A stretch of DNA of 64,000 nucleotides from Actinomycetes bacterium. GTDB lineage: Bacteria; Actinomycetota; Actinomycetes; Mycobacteriales; Mycobacteriaceae. Position numbers and translations under genes: made by a program. The notes under the pieces are model-generated. The model searched no databases. It worked only from the letters and a program-made list of their open reading frames with translations, and was not told where the DNA came from. Shown here piece after piece: positions 54,901-63,408 of the stretch. Position 1 is the stretch's first letter. Every line of letters begins with the position of its first letter. Location of the stretch: positions 316,353 to 380,352 of the forward strand of contig JAEZZR010000001.1 of the NCBI GenBank assembly GCA_023418505.1, in the 5' to 3' direction.

Positions 54901-54937
54901 CCTTCGTAGCCGACTCAACAATAACGAGACGCTTCAT
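51935..54937 (-). CDS. topA: DNA topoisomerase I
   Basis: 1000 residues, type IA. Toprim domain from LVIVESATKARKIQPYLG with DPDREGEAIAWHLLEVL; active-site tyrosine Y327 in GHITYMRTDSTTLSQ. There are no zinc fingers; instead four C-terminal repeats built on GRYGPY/GRFGPY and a tail of KKTA repeats (last ~35 residues) like histone H1 tails. These features are normal for actinobacterial TopA. It relaxes negative supercoils. Confidence 0.96.
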   Translation of the reverse strand: MKRLVIVESATKARKIQPYLGNDYIVEASVGHIRDLPRSATDIPAKYKKEPWARLGVNVDDGFEPLYIVSADKKKKVSDLRAKLKEVDELYLATDPDREGEAIAWHLLEVLKPKVPVRRMVFHEITKPAILEAAQNTRDLDQNLVDAQEGRRILDRLYGYEVSPVLWKKVMPRLSAGRVQSVATRVIVERERERMAFISADYWDIEATLDTGKASDDPNQPSAFDARLSTIDGQRVAQGRDFDDRGRLKKTDGVTVVDKQLAEALATGLEGAALSVASVEEKPYSRRPYPPFMTSTLQQEAGRKLRFTSERTMRVAQRLYENGHITYMRTDSTTLSQSGIDAARAQARELYGAQYVADAPRQYQRKVKNSQEAHEAIRPAGETFATPGQLAQSLDGEEFKLYELIWQRTVASQMADARGTSMKVTVAGTADLSGSAGTTASASSAEVEFAATGRTITFPGFLKAYVEVSQLGDGRKVADNAEKRLPQLSEGQALEATKLQAESHSTNPPARYTEASLVKKMEDLGIGRPSTYASIIKTIQDRGYVYPRGNALVPSWVAFAVVGLMEESFSDLVNYEFTSELEGELDDIAAGTKDRTRWLSGFYYGDDKKHRHRGADAIATHGGLKNIIDVNLEAIDARKVNSLHIFDDAEGNPIYVRVGRYGPYLERLRAPKDGSVTSDVTSDGEPQVQRANIPEAMTPDELDLEMAEKLLAMPPNGRELGINPANGRMVVAKDGRYGPYVTELVTDEEKSGVEAKAEQIVAEERAAEDKQREAEGKRAKNWETKTAAKQKEKRIAEIIDETLKPKTASLFSSMEPSEVTLDQALQLMSLPREVGVDPTDGELITAQNGRYGPYLKKGSDSRSLADEEQIFTISLDEARRIYAEPKRRGRAAAKPPLKQLGDNDVSGRPMSVKDGRFGPYVTDGQTNASLRKGDTPETITDERACELLSERRAKEAADAAAGVTKKATKARKSTKKTAKKTAKKTAKKTAKKTAKKTARR

Positions 54938-55091
54938 CTACAACACTTTCCTTACCAGACGAGAACCAGTGGCCGAGACCATACAGGAATTATCTACTGC
55001 AATACCGTACACAATCGCCCGGATATCGGTACGACTACCAATGGTTTAAGCCGTATTGCAGGTCTGCGGGCGATAGTGTGCAGGCGATGCC

Positions 55092-55138
55092 GTGTAGACG
55101 TGGTGGCGTGTAGTGGGGGTGGTGTGTAGACGTGGTGG
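55092..55138. repeat. GT-rich direct repeat between cspA and topA
   Basis: GTGTAGACGTGGTGG at 55092-55106 recurs exactly at 55124-55138 (period 32), within a run of GTG/GTGG words. It lies between the cspA stop and the topA start on the minus strand. Confidence 0.8.
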
Positions 55139-55167
55139 TGTGGCGTGTTGTGCGAAACGAAGCCGAA

Positions 55168-55371
55168 CTAGAGTGGGCGCACCTCTAGTGCTTGCAGACC
55201 CTTTTGGCTTTCACCGATTTCGAATTCCACAGCCTGGTCTTCTTCCAGGGTCTTAAAACCAGAGCCCTGAATGTCCGAGTAGTGGACGAAAATATCTTTG
55301 CCACCATCCGCTGGTGCGATGAAGCCGAAACCCTTTTCAGAGTTGAACCACTTTACAGTGCCTTGTGCCAT
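55168..55371 (-). CDS. cspA: Cold shock protein
   Basis: 67 residues, one OB fold. RNP1 is EKGFGFIAP and RNP2 is DIFVHYSDI. Binds single-stranded RNA/DNA as an RNA chaperone. ATG at 55371 gives the family start MAQGTVKWFN. Divergent from the helicase gene; a ~360-base gap lies upstream. Confidence 0.95.
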   Translation of the reverse strand: MAQGTVKWFNSEKGFGFIAPADGGKDIFVHYSDIQGSGFKTLEEDQAVEFEIGESQKGLQALEVRPL

Positions 55372-55734
55372 TGCCAAATACCTCAAATTTAATGGTCAGT
55401 GCCACCTTGGCTTCCTTACAACGGGGCTTCCTGTACCGGTTACAACGGTTGCGGAAGATGATTGTGGGAAGTTTCGGGAGGCTATACCGAGAATCACTCT
55501 TGACACTGCAACTTATCTCGACCTTAATTCGGGAGGAAGCGAAAACCGCCCCTACCAGCAGAAAAATCCAAACTGTCAGGTTAGTTAGCGAAAGCTCGAT
55601 GCTAAAACATACATATATACAATTGCATTGCACTTCAGACCCGATACTGTAGTGAGCTTCGAATCGATGTGCACTGCTTGTGCCCAGCATGCCACCGAAA
55701 GATCCACAATGCACCTATGGAGGAGGTAACAGGG
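55372..55734. promoter_or_regulatory. Divergent control region of cspA and the helicase gene
   Basis: No coding sequence recognised. On the plus strand TTGACA (55500-55505), a 17-base spacer and CTTAAT (55523-55528) form a plausible helicase promoter with a ~200-base leader. For cspA the minus strand offers TTGCAG with TATAGC at 19 bases, weaker, leaving a ~100-base leader as is usual for cold-shock genes. The segment 55590-55640 is AT-rich. Confidence 0.35.
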
Positions 55735-58161
55735 GTGAAAAATGACCACACATTGCCCCCATCATCCGAGGTTCCTCCCTCTGAGCAGGCTGCTAACTCT
55801 TTGATTCCGAAGTCCCCGCATGAGACTTTCGGCCGTGAACTACTGCGCGATTTAATCAGTGACTTCCCTCGTTCCACAGTCACGCATATCGCAGATTTAC
55901 CCGCTCGCGAGGGCACCACTGCTGATTGGCCACAGTGGATTCCGGATGCACTGCGCGCCGAACTAATCGATCGAGGCATCGAAGCTCCCTGGACACACCA
56001 AGCCCACGCCGCTGATCTGGCTTATTCTGGCCAGCATTGCATCGTTGCCACTGGTACGGCCTCGGGTAAGTCTTTGGCATACCTGTTACCCATTCTTGCC
56101 ACTCTTGGTACCGACGACACCGCCACCGCCCTGTATCTCAGCCCCACCAAAGCGCTGGGTGCGGATCAGCTCAGCAACGTTCACGATCTGGCGGCTGCGC
56201 TTGCAGGCCGTGGCATGAATCCGATTTTTGTTGCGTCGTTCGATGGGGATACCCCGCAGTCTGCCCGGCGCGTCGTTCGCGAAGAGGCGCGCTGGGTATT
56301 CTCGAACCCCGATATGGTGCATCTTTCGTTGCTCCGCCAGCACGATCGATGGCGACACTTCCTTCGCAACCTTCGCTTCCTTGTCGTCGACGAATGCCAC
56401 TCTTATCGTGGTATTTTCGGCGCGCAGGTGTCGTGGATTCTACGCCGTCTGCTGCGCCTGTGCCGTTATTACGGTGGCAACCCTACGGTGGTGTTCGCAT
56501 CTGCGACCATGGCTGATCCCGCCGATCACGCCCACCGCTTGATTGGACATCAGACGATCGCCGTCACCGACGATGGAGCTGCCATTGGCGCGCGCACGAT
56601 TGCTCTCTGGGAGCCCGGTTTACTTCCCGATGTCCAGGGGGAAAACGGCGCTCCCGTACGACGTCCCGCCCCGGTAGAAGCTGCAGAAGTAATGGCTCAT
56701 TTGCTTGCCGACGGAGCACGCACCCTCACCTTTACCCGCGCACGTCGCTCCGCAGAGTCCGTCGCAATTGCTACCCGTGAACGCCTAGAGACTATGGGCA
56801 AACCGTCGCTAGCGAACCAGGTGGAGTCTTATCGCGGTGGTTATCTTGCCGAAGAGCGTCGCGACATTGAACGTCGCTTAGACACTGGTGAGCTGGCTGG
56901 GGTGGCCACTACGAATGCCTTAGAACTGGGTATCGATATCGGCGGCTTAGATGCTGTGGTGCAAGCGGGTTTTCCCGGTACGGTGGCGTCCTTTTGGCAG
57001 CAGGCAGGCCGTGCAGGCAGGCGTGGCCAGGGTGCGTTGGTGGTCTTGGTTGGTCGCGACGATCCGATGGATACGTATTTGATTCATCACCCTTCAGCGT
57101 TGTTGGGCAAGCCAGTGGAAAAGTCGGTTTTCGATCCGATTAATCCGCATGTGATGTGGCCACATTTATATTGTGCGTCCGTGGAACGTCCATTGGATCT
57201 TGCTCAGCTGCGGCAGTGGCCTTCGGGTGTGGCTACCGCGGAAGAAATGGTGGCAGCTGGTTGGCTACGTCGGCGTAGGGATCGTTTCTTTCCTACCGAT
57301 CATGATGGTGGCCCTCGCATGGCTTCCATCTACGGCGAGATCGAGGTACGTGGTACTGCTGGTGGCGATATCGCCATCGTGGATAATGCTGATGGCCGAT
57401 TGCTGGGCACTGTTGACCAGAAGCGAGCGATGCAGCAACTTCATGATGGTGCGGTGTATCTCCACCGTGGCCAGTCCTTTGTGGTCGATTTGTTAGATCT
57501 GGATTCTTCGGTGGCTTTCGTCCATCCTGAGGAACCGGAGTACACCACCCATTCGCGCGAACAGACTGATATTTCCGTGCTTGAAGTGGAACAAACCATG
57601 CAGCTAGGTGCAGGTGTTTCACTGGCGATGCTGGAGGTTCAGGTATTCGACCAAGTGACGTCGTATCTACGCCGTCTACCCGATGGCGCGATTTTAGATT
57701 CGGTGGATCTGGATTATCCGCCCACAAAGCTGATCACGAAAGCGGTAGCGTACACGTTGCCGGATGCCACGTTACGGGCTTTCGGTGTTGAGGTTGCTGA
57801 TATTCCAGGAGCCCTGCATGCCGCCGAGCATGCCGCTATCGGCTTGTTACCGTTGGTTGCTACCTGCGATCGATGGGATTTAGGTGGGGTCTCTACGGCT
57901 TTGCATCCGGATACTGGCCAGGCCACGGTGTTTGTCTATGACGCTCATCCTGGTGGTGCTGGCTTTGCCCGTCGTGGGTTCGATGCTTTTGAAACCTGGA
58001 TCACCGCTACCCGTGACGCAGTGGAATCCTGCGAATGCGAGACCGGTTGCCCGTCGTGTATTCAATCCCCTAAGTGCGGCAATGGCAATGAGCCACTGGA
58101 CAAAGCAGGCGCGATCAAGGTGCTTTCGGGCCTGCTCGAGACGTTGCGCCACCGACCGTAA
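55735..58161 (+). CDS. DEAD/DEAH helicase with C-terminal MZB zinc domain (MrfA/YprA-like)
   Basis: 808 residues. Superfamily 2 motifs: Walker A ATGTASGKS (105-113), D219-E-C-H box, SAT, and motif VI QQAGRAGRRGQGALVV. The C-terminus has four cysteines in CECETGCPSCIQSPKCGNGN, the DUF1998/MZB iron or zinc module. Relatives are 3'-5' DNA helicases; Bacillus MrfA acts in mitomycin repair. GTG at 55735 is chosen because AGGAGG lies eight bases upstream; longer in-frame starts overlap that site. Its last 47 bases overlap the tad gene at 58115. Confidence 0.9.
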   Translation: MKNDHTLPPSSEVPPSEQAANSLIPKSPHETFGRELLRDLISDFPRSTVTHIADLPAREGTTADWPQWIPDALRAELIDRGIEAPWTHQAHAADLAYSGQHCIVATGTASGKSLAYLLPILATLGTDDTATALYLSPTKALGADQLSNVHDLAAALAGRGMNPIFVASFDGDTPQSARRVVREEARWVFSNPDMVHLSLLRQHDRWRHFLRNLRFLVVDECHSYRGIFGAQVSWILRRLLRLCRYYGGNPTVVFASATMADPADHAHRLIGHQTIAVTDDGAAIGARTIALWEPGLLPDVQGENGAPVRRPAPVEAAEVMAHLLADGARTLTFTRARRSAESVAIATRERLETMGKPSLANQVESYRGGYLAEERRDIERRLDTGELAGVATTNALELGIDIGGLDAVVQAGFPGTVASFWQQAGRAGRRGQGALVVLVGRDDPMDTYLIHHPSALLGKPVEKSVFDPINPHVMWPHLYCASVERPLDLAQLRQWPSGVATAEEMVAAGWLRRRRDRFFPTDHDGGPRMASIYGEIEVRGTAGGDIAIVDNADGRLLGTVDQKRAMQQLHDGAVYLHRGQSFVVDLLDLDSSVAFVHPEEPEYTTHSREQTDISVLEVEQTMQLGAGVSLAMLEVQVFDQVTSYLRRLPDGAILDSVDLDYPPTKLITKAVAYTLPDATLRAFGVEVADIPGALHAAEHAAIGLLPLVATCDRWDLGGVSTALHPDTGQATVFVYDAHPGGAGFARRGFDAFETWITATRDAVESCECETGCPSCIQSPKCGNGNEPLDKAGAIKVLSGLLETLRHRP

Positions 58162-58438
58162 CGATCACGTCTTCACCTTCGGTAAAGCAGTCTTGTAGTT
58201 CTCGATCATTGGCTTCGGCGATCAGTTGTGCTGCATCACATGCTAGTTGTCCTTGCTGCCAGGTAACCGCTGCAGCAACGGCTGCAAGATCAGCAACGAT
58301 GCCATCGTGGCGGTACTCCGCCACCCGCATCGAGGCGTTGAGTGCTACCAGCGTCAATCCAACAATCGCTGCAGTAATAAGAGCAGCCACCACACTGGTT
58401 GACCCACGATCGTTCGTGATAGCGTTTCGGCAGTTCAT
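58115..58438 (-). CDS. Helicase/secretion neighbourhood TadE-like protein
   Basis: 107 residues. Short basic leader ending DRG, then STSVVAALITAAIVGLTLVA as a membrane helix, then a small extracytoplasmic domain with two cysteines (ACDAA, LQDCF). It resembles the TadE-like proteins encoded between the helicase and tad genes of Mycobacteriales. Unlike the other two pilin-like proteins, no Glu follows the G/S site. ATG overlaps the preceding stop (ATGA). Confidence 0.8.
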   Translation of the reverse strand: MNCRNAITNDRGSTSVVAALITAAIVGLTLVALNASMRVAEYRHDGIVADLAAVAAAVTWQQGQLACDAAQLIAEANDRELQDCFTEGEDVIVTVGGATSRAGPKAP

Positions 58439-58797
58439 GACGGTTCTAGCAACGCCGTAGCAGAAGCTTTAATACGAAGCAGCGGAGTAGGTACTGCCAC
58501 CGAAATCGTGACCGTCTGGTCGTTGGTAGCAGTACTCACTCGCGCCGAGGAAGGCAGTTGTTGCCGAATTGCTTCGATCATTTGTACGTCTCCTCTGCCG
58601 GTAGCTCGCGCTAGCTGTCCCGCGCTATCCAGAGCAGAAAGATAGGTCGCCACCGCAACGAGCGCAGCAATTGCTACCAAAAGCGTTGCTATTAAGGCAG
58701 CAATTCCAAAAGCGGTTTCAATCGTGGTTTGTCCGCGATCGTTACGCAACGGTATAAGCGCTCGAGCGATTGGCGATAGGTGGCCTCGACGATCCAT
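58435..58797 (-). CDS. TadE-like pseudopilin
   Basis: 120 residues from ATG 58797. Leader ending LRNDRG then QTTIETAFGIAALIATLLVA: a class III prepilin-type site (G before Q, Glu at +5) followed by a hydrophobic helix, as in TadE minor pilins. The mature domain is about 75 residues. In-frame TTG at 58809 is an alternative start. Coupled to the next gene by ATGA. Confidence 0.82.
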   Translation of the reverse strand: MDRRGHLSPIARALIPLRNDRGQTTIETAFGIAALIATLLVAIAALVAVATYLSALDSAGQLARATGRGDVQMIEAIRQQLPSSARVSTATNDQTVTISVAVPTPLLRIKASATALLEPS

Positions 58798-58833
58798 AGC
58801 AATCAGCAATCCAGCTTCAATTAACCTTTTGCC

Positions 58834-59079
58834 TTACACACTCGTGTTGAGTGCGCGTTCAATAATGCTGGTCAGCGCATCAACGATGCTGCCTCCAGTC
58901 ACTACGGTGTAGAGCACTGCACCAAACGCCGCTGCAGCAATAGTTCCCAGTGCATATTCCACTGTGCTCATTCCCGACTCATCTGCCAGACTGCGCTGTG
59001 CTCGCCGAATTATCGGATGTAGCATGCGCTTTTCGACGAAGTTCGCCACTTTGAGTGCTCGAGTATTCCAAAATTCCAT
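58834..59079 (-). CDS. Flp-type pilin (DUF4244)
   Basis: 81 residues. Leader of about 36 ending in DESG, then MSTVEYALGTIAAAAFGAVL: Glu at +5 and a Tyr at +6, as in Flp major pilins. The C-terminus after the helix is very short (ALTSIIERALNTSV). Likely the structural subunit of a thin Tad pilus. ATG at 59079 behind AGGGGGA. An imperfect repeat lies in the 154-base leader after tadC. Confidence 0.85.
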   Translation of the reverse strand: MEFWNTRALKVANFVEKRMLHPIIRRAQRSLADESGMSTVEYALGTIAAAAFGAVLYTVVTGGSIVDALTSIIERALNTSV

Positions 59080-59153
59080 TGGTTTGATCCCCCTGGTCTT
59101 TACCTGTGTATCGATGTATTGATGAAGAAGTGAGAGCTAGTTTCGCTGTTGCG

Positions 59154-59203
59154 CGCTCTCCTGGTGGCGCTCTTTCTTGGTGGAGCTCTTTCCTGGCGCG
59201 GCC
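59154..59203 (-). repeat. Three imperfect repeats in the pilin gene leader
   Basis: On the minus strand GCCAGGAAAGAGCTC, CACCAAGAAAGAGCGC and CACCAGGAGAGCGCG follow one another at 15-17-base spacing, between tadC and the pilin gene. Purine-rich AGGAAAGAG words could mimic ribosome sites or bind a regulator. Confidence 0.5.
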
Positions 59204-59233
59204 ACTGGCTGTGATGGTTGCTGTTGCTTCTGA

Positions 59234-59881
59234 TCATGCGCCTATCCCTGCAAACATTTCTCCAGCAAGCCCTGCAACAGTGGGCACTAATCCTACGATG
59301 ATGAAGGCCGGTAGGAAACACAGTGCAAGTGGGCCTGCGATTAATACCCCGGCACGTTCAGCTTCTTCTTGACCACGCTGTTCTGCGGTACTGCGATGTT
59401 GAAGTGCCAGCTGCTGAATCCCAGTAGCCAAAGCCGTGCCTGATCCTTGTGATCTGCTAGCAAGCAGAGCAAATTTCGAAAAGACAGGATCGCGCTGCAG
59501 TAACTGCCATGGTGCTGCAACATTCATCTCTAGGCGCGCCTGTGTTTTTATCAGCAGTTCGCGGTGTCTGACTGACGTGCTTGGCGCAGCTGCAGCCAGC
59601 GCTCCAACCGGCGTAAAACCTGCCTGCAAACAAGCTGCAAGCAAATCCAAGGTCGCGGCACCAGATAACATCTGTTCGGCTGAAGCCTGCTGCAATTCCG
59701 GCTTCTTCACGCTGAATTTTCCCGCGAAATAACTGCCTGCGTGCGCAGTTTTAGCCCACCGATTTAATTTCTTTCCAGCTGTCACGATCGACGACCGTTC
59801 TTTAGCCAGCTGCAGCCGCGATAAGGATTTGGACTGTGGCCACAAAACTAGGGCAATCAGAATGATCACTAACGCTGTCAT
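59234..59881 (-). CDS. tadC: TadC-like inner membrane protein
   Basis: 215 residues with an N-terminal helix, a T2SSF/GspF-type cytoplasmic domain (LLAACLQAGFTPVGALAAAA, LLASRSQGSGTALATGI) and a C-terminal hydrophobic pair (AGVLIAGPLALCFLPAFIIV). Platform protein of the pilus motor, pairing with TadB. Starts four bases after the tadB stop. Confidence 0.82.
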   Translation of the reverse strand: MTALVIILIALVLWPQSKSLSRLQLAKERSSIVTAGKKLNRWAKTAHAGSYFAGKFSVKKPELQQASAEQMLSGAATLDLLAACLQAGFTPVGALAAAAPSTSVRHRELLIKTQARLEMNVAAPWQLLQRDPVFSKFALLASRSQGSGTALATGIQQLALQHRSTAEQRGQEEAERAGVLIAGPLALCFLPAFIIVGLVPTVAGLAGEMFAGIGA

Positions 59882-59884
59882 TTA

Positions 59885-60757
59885 CTACACCCCCGCTTCT
59901 TCTGCCCGGGCGATAATCCGGTTTGCCCACCACAAGCCAGCGCATGCAGCACTGACGCCCAATACCAACGCGACTCCTCCTAGTGGATGGTGCCTACCGA
60001 GCAAGAAGGCCATCGGCGCTGCGCCAAAGGCTGTACCTAGCACGACCCCAAATACTGGAAGCAAACCCAAGATGATGATCGTCGTCCGTGGCCCGGCTAA
60101 GGCTGCCTGGGTTTTTGCTACATGCACCCGGCGCGCCCGACAATCCTCCAGTTGAGTTTCCAAGACTGTCACTAAAGGCATGCCGTATTGGAGGGATAAT
60201 TCCCACGCGTGACCAAGCTGGCGAGTAGTGGGTACGCCATCAGGCGATTCTGCTCGGCTTCCTTCTGCTCCTAGTTGCTGCTGCCAGGGCGGTAGTCCCA
60301 CCCCATCGCGCCGAGCTGCTTCCCTCAGCGAATGTGCAAGCGCGCTTTCGTCGTCGGCAAAGCTCATTGCAGTTTTTTGTAATGCTGCAGACTGGGTAGC
60401 TCCTGCCTGCAATTCACTGATTAAAGATTCGAAGCTCTTTATCGCTGCTTCTAATTCAATTCCACACTTCAGGCGTTTCTGACGTTGTTGCCATAACTCG
60501 CGAGCAGTAATAACCCCGATAATTCCAGCAACAGTGCCATACATCCCAACAGCGACAATCGCGATCAGCACTATCAAACACAGCAGACACAGATAGACGG
60601 CACGATTACCTCTTCCGAACCGGGTGATCGCGGTTTTAGATTCCGAATTCTGCCTCAACTTGAAGTCTTGCCCGAAGAGGCGCCGCTGGAAGCTGGGCGT
60701 TGGATACACCGCAAGGGCTACAGCAATCAGGATTAGAGAATTCAGAGACGTGATCAT
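59885..60757 (-). CDS. tadB: TadB-like inner membrane protein
   Basis: 290 residues from ATG 60757, which overlaps the tadA stop (ATGA). Helices near 5-20, 55-90 and the C-terminus; central T2SSF domain with ELQAGATQSAALQKTAMSF and LGHAWELSLQYGMPLVTVLE. Membrane platform subunit of the Tad pilus. An in-frame upstream extension to 60814 lies inside tadA and is rejected. Confidence 0.85.
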   Translation of the reverse strand: MITSLNSLILIAVALAVYPTPSFQRRLFGQDFKLRQNSESKTAITRFGRGNRAVYLCLLCLIVLIAIVAVGMYGTVAGIIGVITARELWQQRQKRLKCGIELEAAIKSFESLISELQAGATQSAALQKTAMSFADDESALAHSLREAARRDGVGLPPWQQQLGAEGSRAESPDGVPTTRQLGHAWELSLQYGMPLVTVLETQLEDCRARRVHVAKTQAALAGPRTTIIILGLLPVFGVVLGTAFGAAPMAFLLGRHHPLGGVALVLGVSAACAGLWWANRIIARAEEAGV

Positions 60758-61920
60758 GCGACTAGCTCCATGAACCTTGACCACGCCTGGCCGCGACCGT
60801 GCTGATAAGTCCATACCGGCAGCACTTCTAAATCTCGGCTTAGCAAACCGATCTGCGTCAGGCGCCGTTGCTTATCCTGCCGGCTTACCACCAGAATCAC
60901 TTGGACTGCTGAGCGCAGCTGGGCACGCAGTGCCTCACGATCAAGACCTCCTAGAGCCCCCAACGCTTCGAACCGAGCCACCACGTCATTGATCGAGTTC
61001 GCATGTAACGTCCCCGCACCACCGGAGTGACCGGTATTTAACGCACTAAGCAGGTCAACGACTTCTGCTCCCCGGATCTCGCCCACAATCACGCGGTCTG
61101 GTCTCATACGCAGCGCCTGACGTAGCAACGTGCGCTGAGTGATCGCCCCAGTACCTTCCACGTTCGGGGGACGTACCACGAGCTTTACGACGTGCGGATG
61201 TGCTGGCGCAAGCTCCGGGGTGTCCTCTATGCAAATCATTCTCTCCTCTGCGGGCACTTCACCTAACAGAGCGGAAAGCAACGTCGTTTTGCCGGATCCT
61301 GTGCCGCCCACGACGACAAAAGACACGCGACGCAGCACCATCTGCCGTAACAATTCGGCTAAATCTTTTGCGATGGTTTGGGTAGCAACCATTTGATCGA
61401 AACTGATGGTTGCGCGACCTAGAATCCGCAAACTTATCTGGGTATAGCTAACTGCTGGCGGGCTCAAAATTGCATGCAACCGAACGCGCCGATCACCAGA
61501 GGTGAAATAACCATCAACGAACGGTTGCGCATCGTCGAGACGTCGCTGGCACCGAGCGGCAAGTTTCACCGCTAATTGACGTACTTCTTGATCCGAGCCA
61601 AACTGCACCTCAGCCCGTTGCACTCCTTGACCAGTATCAACCCACACGGCATCAGGAGCTGTCACCAAAATGTCCGTTACCCCCGGCACGCTAAGCAGAC
61701 GATCGAGAGTCCCAGCTCCTGCAAACTCTTCTTTCAATTTGCGAGTAATGCGCAATAAATCGTGGTCACCAATGATTCCATTGGTTTCCTCGCGCACTGC
61801 AGTAGCAATGGCTGCCGAAATTGCCGAGGGAGACACCACTCCCGAAACTGCATTCGCTAGCTGTTGATCTGCTGCGAGCCGTTGGCGAGTGCGCTCTAAC
61901 AGTCTTTGATCGTCGTACAT
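60754..61920 (-). CDS. tadA: TadA/CpaF-type secretion ATPase
   Basis: 388 residues, type II/IV secretion ATPase. Walker A VVGGTGSGKTT near 205, Asp box ICIEDTPELA, Walker B RPDRVIVGEIRG, His box TGHSGGAGTLHANS. It powers pilin assembly. ATG at 61920, 34 bases after ssd. Order ssd-tadA-tadB-tadC-pilin-TadE-TadE-like is the actinobacterial tad arrangement. Confidence 0.93.
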   Translation of the reverse strand: MYDDQRLLERTRQRLAADQQLANAVSGVVSPSAISAAIATAVREETNGIIGDHDLLRITRKLKEEFAGAGTLDRLLSVPGVTDILVTAPDAVWVDTGQGVQRAEVQFGSDQEVRQLAVKLAARCQRRLDDAQPFVDGYFTSGDRRVRLHAILSPPAVSYTQISLRILGRATISFDQMVATQTIAKDLAELLRQMVLRRVSFVVVGGTGSGKTTLLSALLGEVPAEERMICIEDTPELAPAHPHVVKLVVRPPNVEGTGAITQRTLLRQALRMRPDRVIVGEIRGAEVVDLLSALNTGHSGGAGTLHANSINDVVARFEALGALGGLDREALRAQLRSAVQVILVVSRQDKQRRLTQIGLLSRDLEVLPVWTYQHGRGQAWSRFMELVA

Positions 61921-61954
61921 CGTTTGCTTTCCCTCCCGCGCCTGCCGGATAGCT

Positions 61955-63343
61955 TTAAGCCGCTTGACTTGATTGAGCGATGCTCTGGGTTATGGGAGCT
62001 AAAGCACGCATGCACTTTGCAATCGAGCTGGCTCCCACCCCCTGCGATTCGATTTCAGAGTCAATCCGTTTCATATGCGGTAACCGCACTATCGATGTTG
62101 ACTGTGGCAGACCGATCGCGTTAATTGCTTCGGATACTGCTACTTGCCCGTATGGCACATCACGGAAAGCAAGCACCATCTTGTTGCTGTTCAACGGGGC
62201 TTGAGACCCCGGCGACAGCAATGGCAGAAGCACTCGATGGGCTGCTGCGATCGCCCGAATCTGGGTTGGAACCACTGCGATAACTAAGTCTGATTGCGCC
62301 AGAATTTCATTCGCTTGCGGGTGCTGTGAGCTACCTAAATCGACTACCGCCACGCCACCTTCAGCTCGAATGGAATCGAGAATTGGATTTAGTTGTGTTA
62401 GTTCGCCTCTTCCGGAGGCATGTGCTGTAGTCACCGAATTTGTCCCCCGGCTCCGCGCGTGGGTCAAAACTGCCACCCGTGTGACGCTTCGCTTTCCAGG
62501 AAGATTGACCTCATACTGCGGTAGCGCTTCAGCAAAGGCTCGCACCCTTACTTGCCCTTGGTTTGAGCGGAGGTCTTCCCAGCGCAAACCCGCTTCAGAT
62601 TCAATTCCAAGCAGTAGATCGAGGCCACCGGTAGCTGGATCTGCGTCGATAAGCAAAACTGGATCATCAGCACTTTGACTTGGCATACCCGCATGGGTGG
62701 AGGCGAATAAGGCTGCGCACCCCGCTGCTGTAAGCGAACTTCCCGCTCCCCCAACGACAGGAAACACGGACACGATTAACCCGACATTGGCATGCGCCCT
62801 GCGGGTCGGGAAGTGCGCGCTGTCAAATAATCCTGTCACATCGGCTACATTCGCAGCCTCGGAAGTGGCACCAAGAAACGAGAACTCTGGTTGATCTTTT
62901 TGAGCTACCCGATACTTCCTGTGACCAATTCTTTCCACGAGATCAAGCGACTCTGCTGGCAAGAAGAAAATTGCTTCGCATCCAGTTTGCGCGGCTAATT
63001 GCCACTTCGGATCATCGTCTTCCCACGGTTCACAATCTGCATGAACTAAGAAGATTCCTGCACGACCTTCCGGCAAGGAACCCCGAGTTTGCACTAAGTG
63101 CTGGGCTGCTTCGCAGTCCAGCACGATCGCACTGGCTTCCTGCCACAAAGCACTATCCGGATCTAATTCGTTGCAAACTTCAACGGAGCGATCTGCTGCA
63201 GCGATAATCGTGAATGCTTCATCAGCGAGCATGGCATCGGCGATAGAAACTAGTACTACAGAGCTCGCCGCCGATCCATTCGACACCTGGGCAGTCGAAG
63301 GATTAGTGCTGAAGGGAAGCGAAAGTTTTCTTGGTGCGTTCAC
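61955..63343 (-). CDS. ssd: Ssd / CpaE-like septum-site protein of the tad locus
   Basis: 462 residues. A receiver-like N-terminal part to ~170, then a MinD/ParA-type ATPase domain: deviant Walker A is VVGGAGSSLTAAG with Ser where the catalytic Lys is expected, then LLIDADPATGGLDLLLG and VVDLGSS. In mycobacteria the relative affects septation; in tad loci CpaE/TadZ proteins localise the pilus. GTG at 63343. The region upstream holds DnaA-box-like sites. Confidence 0.85.
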   Translation of the reverse strand: MNAPRKLSLPFSTNPSTAQVSNGSAASSVVLVSIADAMLADEAFTIIAAADRSVEVCNELDPDSALWQEASAIVLDCEAAQHLVQTRGSLPEGRAGIFLVHADCEPWEDDDPKWQLAAQTGCEAIFFLPAESLDLVERIGHRKYRVAQKDQPEFSFLGATSEAANVADVTGLFDSAHFPTRRAHANVGLIVSVFPVVGGAGSSLTAAGCAALFASTHAGMPSQSADDPVLLIDADPATGGLDLLLGIESEAGLRWEDLRSNQGQVRVRAFAEALPQYEVNLPGKRSVTRVAVLTHARSRGTNSVTTAHASGRGELTQLNPILDSIRAEGGVAVVDLGSSQHPQANEILAQSDLVIAVVPTQIRAIAAAHRVLLPLLSPGSQAPLNSNKMVLAFRDVPYGQVAVSEAINAIGLPQSTSIVRLPHMKRIDSEIESQGVGASSIAKCMRALAPITQSIAQSSQAA

Positions 63344-63408
63344 AAGCGCCTACTGTGCCAGCGACAACACCAAAGCTGGACGCAATCAACCTGCTTGAAA
63401 TCACTCGC

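Noticed and set aside
61955..63343. Catalytically broken ssd gene because Walker A lacks Lys
   Set aside because: The frame is intact and the other ATPase motifs are present; Ssd-type proteins are known to have deviant nucleotide sites, so it is reported as a feature and not as a pseudogene.
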